Below, in pieces: positions 6,580 through 9,681 of a stretch of DNA of 9,681 bases (positions are counted from its first letter, which is position 1; every line of letters begins with the position of its first letter). The notes beneath the pieces are model-generated. The model had not been told where the DNA came from, searched no databases, and worked only from the letters and a program-made list of their open reading frames with translations. Source of the DNA: an uncultured Erysipelotrichaceae bacterium (GTDB lineage Bacteria > Bacillota_I > Bacilli_A > RF39 > UBA660). Where the stretch lies: contig CACZQD010000071.1 in NCBI GenBank assembly GCA_902783215.1, positions 1 through 9,681 of the forward strand. The letters run 5' to 3'. The translations under genes were made by a program, and so were the position numbers.

Positions 6580-8080
6580 TATTATTTGCTTTATAATTGT
6601 TGCAGTTTCATTAGTTCTAATCTTTCTTTCCAATTATATTTCAACTGTATTTGATAATGTTAGCTTTGAACAATTACTTTATTCTTTTAAAAATGCAGAG
6701 GGAACTAGTAACGATATCATTATCAATGGAATAAAGTATGTTTTGCCAAAAACATTGTTTTTAATATTTATATATCTATTTATTCGTATGCTTTTAAAAG
6801 CAATTATAAAAGATAATTGGTTTATAAATATTAAATTTAAGAATAAAACTATTAAAATTTCATTATTTCCTTTTGGAATAATAATGAATTTAATCATAAT
6901 GTTATTTTTCCTTTTTATTACAGTTACATTTACATTTGATAAACTCAAAATAAATGAATATATTCATTATCTTAAAGAATCTAGTTTTATTGAAACTAAT
7001 TATGTCGATCCAAAACAAGTTAGTGTTTCAAAAGATAAAAAAACCAACAATTTAATATATATTTATGTTGAATCATTAGAAACATCTATGTTTTCAAATG
7101 AAAATGGAGGAAATTTTGATAAATCAGTAATTCCTTATTTAGAATCTTTAGCGCGTAATAATATAAGTTTTAGTAATAATGATTTATTAGGAGGTGCCTA
7201 TGTTCCTTATGGTGCGACATGGACTATTGCTGGAATGGTAGGAACAACAGCTGGAGTACCCCTTAAGGTTTTAAATGAACAAGTAGATTATTTAAATGAG
7301 AATTATTTAGAAGGTGCATATAGCTTAGGAGATATATTACAAAAAAATGGTTATAAAAACTATTTATTATTAGGATCAGATGGCAATTTTGCCAAAAGAA
7401 AACAATATTTTCAAAATCATGGTAATTACGTTATTCACGACTATAATTATGCTAAAAAACATAAATGGATAGATAAAGATTATTATGTATGGTGGGGTAT
7501 AGAAGATAAAAAATTATTTAAATTTGCTAAAAAAGATTTATTAAAAGTAGCTAAAAATAATAAAAAGTTTAACTATACATTATTAACAACTAATACCCAT
7601 GCTACTGATGGATATAAAGAAAAAAATTGCCCAAATCCATATAAAAACAATTATCTTAATGCATATAATTGTTCTGATGTACAACTAAAAGAATTTATAA
7701 ATTGGATTATGACACAAGATAGTTTAAAAGATTCTACTATTGTAATTACTGGTGATCATTTATCAATGCAACGTAATATATTTGAATTATATGATGCAGA
7801 TAAAACTTATGATCGTAAACTATATAATGTATTTATTAATTCAAAAGCTAAAACAAAGTCCCTTAAAAATAGAAAATTTACAACATTTGATATTTATCCT
7901 ACTACATTAACTTCATTAGGTTTTAAAATCGAAGGTAATAGATTAGGATTAGGAACTAATCTATTTTCAAATAAAAAGACATTACTTGAAAAAATGTCAT
8001 CATATGAAGAATATGAAGAACAATTAAAATATAAATCAAATTACTATAATAAATATATATTAAAAAATAACGATAAATAA
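6551..8080 (+). CDS. LTA-synthase/OpgB-like phosphoglycerol transferase (sulfatase fold)
   Basis: The 509-residue protein has helices near 10-28, 63-83 and 104-128, then an extracytoplasmic alkaline-phosphatase/sulfatase-fold domain from about 165 to the end. Motifs of the phosphoglycerol transferase branch are clear: IYIYVESLE with metal-site E174, GATWTIAGMVGTTAGVPL with probable nucleophile T225, TTNTHATDGY with H350, and ITGDH with D402 and H403. The ESLE and TWTIAGM-to-GVPL segments match the OpgB/MdoB branch more closely than classical LtaS. Such enzymes move glycerol phosphate from phosphatidylglycerol onto lipoteichoic acid or an oligosaccharide. In a Gram-positive-type cell with TagO alongside, a glycerol-phosphate surface polymer is the likely product. 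The start ATG lies inside the upstream gene, 6 bases after AAGAAGG. No convincing terminator follows the stop codon. Confidence 0.9.
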   Translation: MITKRIKISSIICFIIVAVSLVLIFLSNYISTVFDNVSFEQLLYSFKNAEGTSNDIIINGIKYVLPKTLFLIFIYLFIRMLLKAIIKDNWFINIKFKNKTIKISLFPFGIIMNLIIMLFFLFITVTFTFDKLKINEYIHYLKESSFIETNYVDPKQVSVSKDKKTNNLIYIYVESLETSMFSNENGGNFDKSVIPYLESLARNNISFSNNDLLGGAYVPYGATWTIAGMVGTTAGVPLKVLNEQVDYLNENYLEGAYSLGDILQKNGYKNYLLLGSDGNFAKRKQYFQNHGNYVIHDYNYAKKHKWIDKDYYVWWGIEDKKLFKFAKKDLLKVAKNNKKFNYTLLTTNTHATDGYKEKNCPNPYKNNYLNAYNCSDVQLKEFINWIMTQDSLKDSTIVITGDHLSMQRNIFELYDADKTYDRKLYNVFINSKAKTKSLKNRKFTTFDIYPTTLTSLGFKIEGNRLGLGTNLFSNKKTLLEKMSSYEEYEEQLKYKSNYYNKYILKNNDK

Positions 8081-8106
8081 AAAAACAATAAACTAATCTT
8101 TATCTA

Positions 8107-8135
8107 TTGAATAATTTTAAAAAATATGGTAAATT
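8107..8135 (+). promoter_or_regulatory. Promoter of the variable lectin-fold gene
   Basis: TTGAAT (8107-8112) is separated by 17 bases from TAAATT (8130-8135), which is preceded by TGG (8127-8129) as an extended -10. The expected start is near 8142, just before AGGAG (8148-8152), which sits 7 bases from the ATG at 8160. Confidence 0.65.
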
Positions 8136-8159
8136 ATTAATGAAGATAGGAGAGTACTT

Positions 8160-9473
8160 ATGATACATATCGGTAAATTAACAAAAAAAAAGAAAATACT
8201 TTTAATATCCATTATATCTTTATCTTTAATCGTATTAATTTGTATTTCATATGCATCAATAACAGGTCATATGAACGTATCAGGAGTATCAGTAAATAGA
8301 AAAAGCAACTGGAAAATATCATTTAATAATTTACAAGAAGTAGAATTAAATGGAACAGCTCAAGAAGTAAGTGCACCAACAATAAAAAATAGTGTAGAAC
8401 TATCCGATTATTTAGTCACACTAACCAATCCTAGTGATAGCGTAACATATACATTTGATGTCGTAAACGATGGAGACTATGATGCAGTCGTATCAGAAAT
8501 AAATATACCCACACCAGAATGCCGTGGAGCAGGAGAAGAAGCCTTATCAGATGCCAGTAAAGTGTGCAACCACTTAACATATACCTTAACAGATACTGAA
8601 GGCAATGAAATAGATACAACTTATACATTACCTTCAAAAGCAACCAAAACATTAAAATTAAAATTAATATATAATTCAGATACACCAGTATCAGACTATC
8701 CAAAAGATGATGTAGCAATATCAAACTTAGGAATATCTATTTTATATGTACAAGCTGATAATGCCAAAACAAATGAGGATGGATCTACTCCATATATGCC
8801 AACCTATAGCATAGGAGATACAGTAACAATAAATTCAGAAACATATTATGTAATAGCAGAAAGTGATTCAACACAAGACTATGTAACACTCCTAAAAGCA
8901 GAACCATTAACAGTAGAAGAAGTAAACACATATGGAGGAGTAGGAACTGAGGATAATCATGTCAATAAGAATGCTTCTTCATCTCAAGGTACAGCATATA
9001 ACCAAAATGGCTATGGAGGAATGGCATATTATTCAAGTGAAACATGTGGCTATCCATATGTAGATGGAGTAAAGCAAAGTATTGATATTTCTGGTTGTGA
9101 AAGTGAAAATGCAACAAGTTATAATAAATCAGATATAAAATATGTAGTAGATGCATGGGCAACAGATAAATTTACAAGTACAGATTTAAAAGAGGTGGAT
9201 GGATATAAAGCAAGATTAGTACAAAAGGAAGAATTGAGAAGTCAATTTTATCCAAGTTGTAGTGAGAGTGCGACATTTTGTTCAAAAGAAAGTACAACAC
9301 CAAGCTGGTTATATAATTCTAAATATTTATATTGGACAATGACTCAATGGAATAACGCTTCCTCGAGTGTGTGGCGCGTGTTCGACGTTGGCTTGCGCGG
9401 CCGCAGCGTCTACGACGTCGACGGCTACGCTGCGGTTCGCCCAGTTATAAATCTCTATAAATCTAAACTCTAA
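8160..9473 (+). CDS. Membrane-anchored lectin-fold protein, probable DGR target
   Basis: The 437-residue protein has a basic N-terminus (KKKK at 9-12) and one hydrophobic helix (about 13-31) that acts as signal or anchor. Residues about 35-200 look like an all-beta domain with TLTNPSDSVTYTFDVVNDG, similar in style to TasA/SipW-dependent surface proteins. From about 215 a second domain begins (YSIGDTVTINSETYYVI) and ends in YWTMT, then AVRPVINL. This is the layout of DUF6273/C-type-lectin-like domains, which serve as the variable domain of many diversity-generating retroelement targets. Six cysteines lie outside the membrane segment, enough for three disulfides. Residues 398-425 are encoded by the GC-rich variable region annotated separately. 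Codons before about 8940 favour A in the third position, unlike the T-rich upstream genes. No function beyond ligand binding can be proposed. It has its own promoter and terminator. Confidence 0.88.
   Translation: MIHIGKLTKKKKILLISIISLSLIVLICISYASITGHMNVSGVSVNRKSNWKISFNNLQEVELNGTAQEVSAPTIKNSVELSDYLVTLTNPSDSVTYTFDVVNDGDYDAVVSEINIPTPECRGAGEEALSDASKVCNHLTYTLTDTEGNEIDTTYTLPSKATKTLKLKLIYNSDTPVSDYPKDDVAISNLGISILYVQADNAKTNEDGSTPYMPTYSIGDTVTINSETYYVIAESDSTQDYVTLLKAEPLTVEEVNTYGGVGTEDNHVNKNASSSQGTAYNQNGYGGMAYYSSETCGYPYVDGVKQSIDISGCESENATSYNKSDIKYVVDAWATDKFTSTDLKEVDGYKARLVQKEELRSQFYPSCSESATFCSKESTTPSWLYNSKYLYWTMTQWNNASSSVWRVFDVGLRGRSVYDVDGYAAVRPVINLYKSKL
9351..9443 (+). other. Candidate DGR variable region (VR)
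   Basis: Within an AT-rich gene, 55 of the 80 bases at 9361-9440 are G or C. Of the 18 codons from 9375 to 9428, 15 end in C, including three Arg CGC, three Asp GAC, two Tyr TAC, TTC and AGC. That is what adenine-directed mutagenesis of AAC codons produces: first and second bases vary while the C stays. Residues S403, R406, F408, D409, R413, R415, S416, Y418, D419, D421 and Y423 are the likely diversified positions. V404-W405, V407, V410, V417 and V420 are probably framework, as are A424 to P428. The GC-rich end (9429-9442, encoding AAVRP) would be the homing-initiation site. The block sits at the very C-terminus of a lectin-like domain, the usual VR position. Template repeat and reverse transcriptase are not in the window. 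Confidence 0.8.
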
Positions 9474-9494
9474 AACTAAAGTGCGGAAAAACGC

Positions 9495-9529
9495 GGCCCC
9501 GGCCCCATTAACGGCCCCATTAACTTAAC
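9495..9529 (+). repeat. GC-rich tandem repeat just after the DGR target
   Basis: GGCCCCATTAAC occurs twice head to tail (9501-9512, 9513-9524). It is preceded by an extra GGCCCC (9495-9500) and followed by a partial TTAAC (9525-9529). The repeat is strikingly GC-rich for this DNA and lies 22 bases past the stop codon. A weak TGCG/CGCG hairpin with a GAAAAA loop (9482-9495) sits directly upstream. Function unknown; a DGR-associated role is an inference from position. Confidence 0.8.
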
Positions 9530-9608
9530 TGTGTCTATAAGAAATTTACTATATAAATCTTGTAGATATAAAAATAAATACATTGATGAGTATTGTAATA
9601 TATAAAAG

Positions 9609-9626
9609 TATCAATATCAATATCAA
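9609..9626 (+). repeat. Short TATCAA tandem repeat
   Basis: TATCAA occurs three times in direct succession. It lies in the AT-rich, apparently non-coding stretch 9530-9639, in which I see no gene. It could be simple low-complexity sequence. Confidence 0.5.
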
Positions 9627-9639
9627 TAAAAATTATAAT

Positions 9640-9662
9640 GGTAGCTTGTGCTACCTTTTTTA
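9640..9662 (+). terminator. Intrinsic terminator downstream of the DGR target
   Basis: A perfect 6-bp stem GGTAGC/GCTACC (9640-9645 with 9650-9655) with a TTGT loop is followed by six T residues. It probably ends the transcript of the lectin-fold gene, leaving a 3' untranslated region of about 185 bases that contains the GC-rich repeat. Confidence 0.85.
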
Positions 9663-9681
9663 TATTATAAATTTAAATAAA

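Noticed and set aside
8074..8106. Terminator after the phosphoglycerol transferase
   Set aside because: GATAAA and TTTATC can pair, but only across a loop of about 20 bases and without a following T tract.
8431..9162. Open frames on the minus strand inside the lectin-fold gene (8431-8724, 8962-9162)
   Set aside because: They are low-complexity His/Leu/Tyr-rich mirror images of the plus-strand gene with no credible domain.
9474..9681. DGR template repeat or reverse transcriptase within the window
   Set aside because: I found no second copy of the VR framework (such as the segment encoding AAVRP) elsewhere in the window, and no reading frame with reverse transcriptase motifs.

Overview
The window is very AT-rich DNA from a low-GC, Gram-positive-type bacterium (Firmicutes). 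TGG is used for Trp and TGA does not occur inside the long genes, so the code is standard (table 11). Gene content (wall-polymer transferase TagO, an LTA-synthase/OpgB-like phosphoglycerol transferase, a ricin-lectin lysozyme, a secreted lectin-fold protein) and base composition resemble uncultured gut lineages such as RF39-like Bacilli or TANB77/CAG-508-like Clostridia. That placement is an inference from style; nothing in the sequence fixes the taxon.

Layout, all on the + strand. (A) 3-140: tail of a GtrA-like membrane protein cut by the window edge. (B) 118-1339: a perfect-consensus promoter, a large structured RNA of about 610 nt (153-762) that I call OLE RNA, its own terminator, and then the gene for the OLE-associated membrane protein OapA, closed by another terminator. 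(C) 1369-3980: a single-gene unit encoding a secreted GH25 lysozyme with twelve ricin-type repeats, best read as four beta-trefoils. (D) 3989-8080: an envelope-polymer operon of tagO, an acyltransferase-3 membrane protein, a three-helix membrane protein, and an LTA-synthase/OpgB-like phosphoglycerol transferase whose start overlaps the preceding gene. (E) 8107-9662: a separately promoted, membrane-anchored, cysteine-containing protein whose C-terminal lectin-like domain ends in a GC-rich block of NNC codons. This block has the signature of the variable region (VR) of a diversity-generating retroelement (DGR). It is followed by an unusual GC-rich tandem repeat and a terminator.

How the parts fit: nearly everything acts at the membrane, wall or cell surface. 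TagO primes polymer synthesis on undecaprenyl phosphate, the OpgB/LtaS-like enzyme adds glycerol phosphate, the acyltransferase probably decorates the polymer, and the lysozyme acts on peptidoglycan. OLE/OapA is a membrane ribonucleoprotein linked in other Firmicutes to cold, ethanol and Mg2+ stress. The DGR target would be a hypervariable surface binder. Neither the reverse transcriptase nor the template repeat of the DGR lies in this window. The two most notable elements are the DGR-type VR with its flanking GC-rich repeat, and the OLE-OapA locus set among envelope genes.
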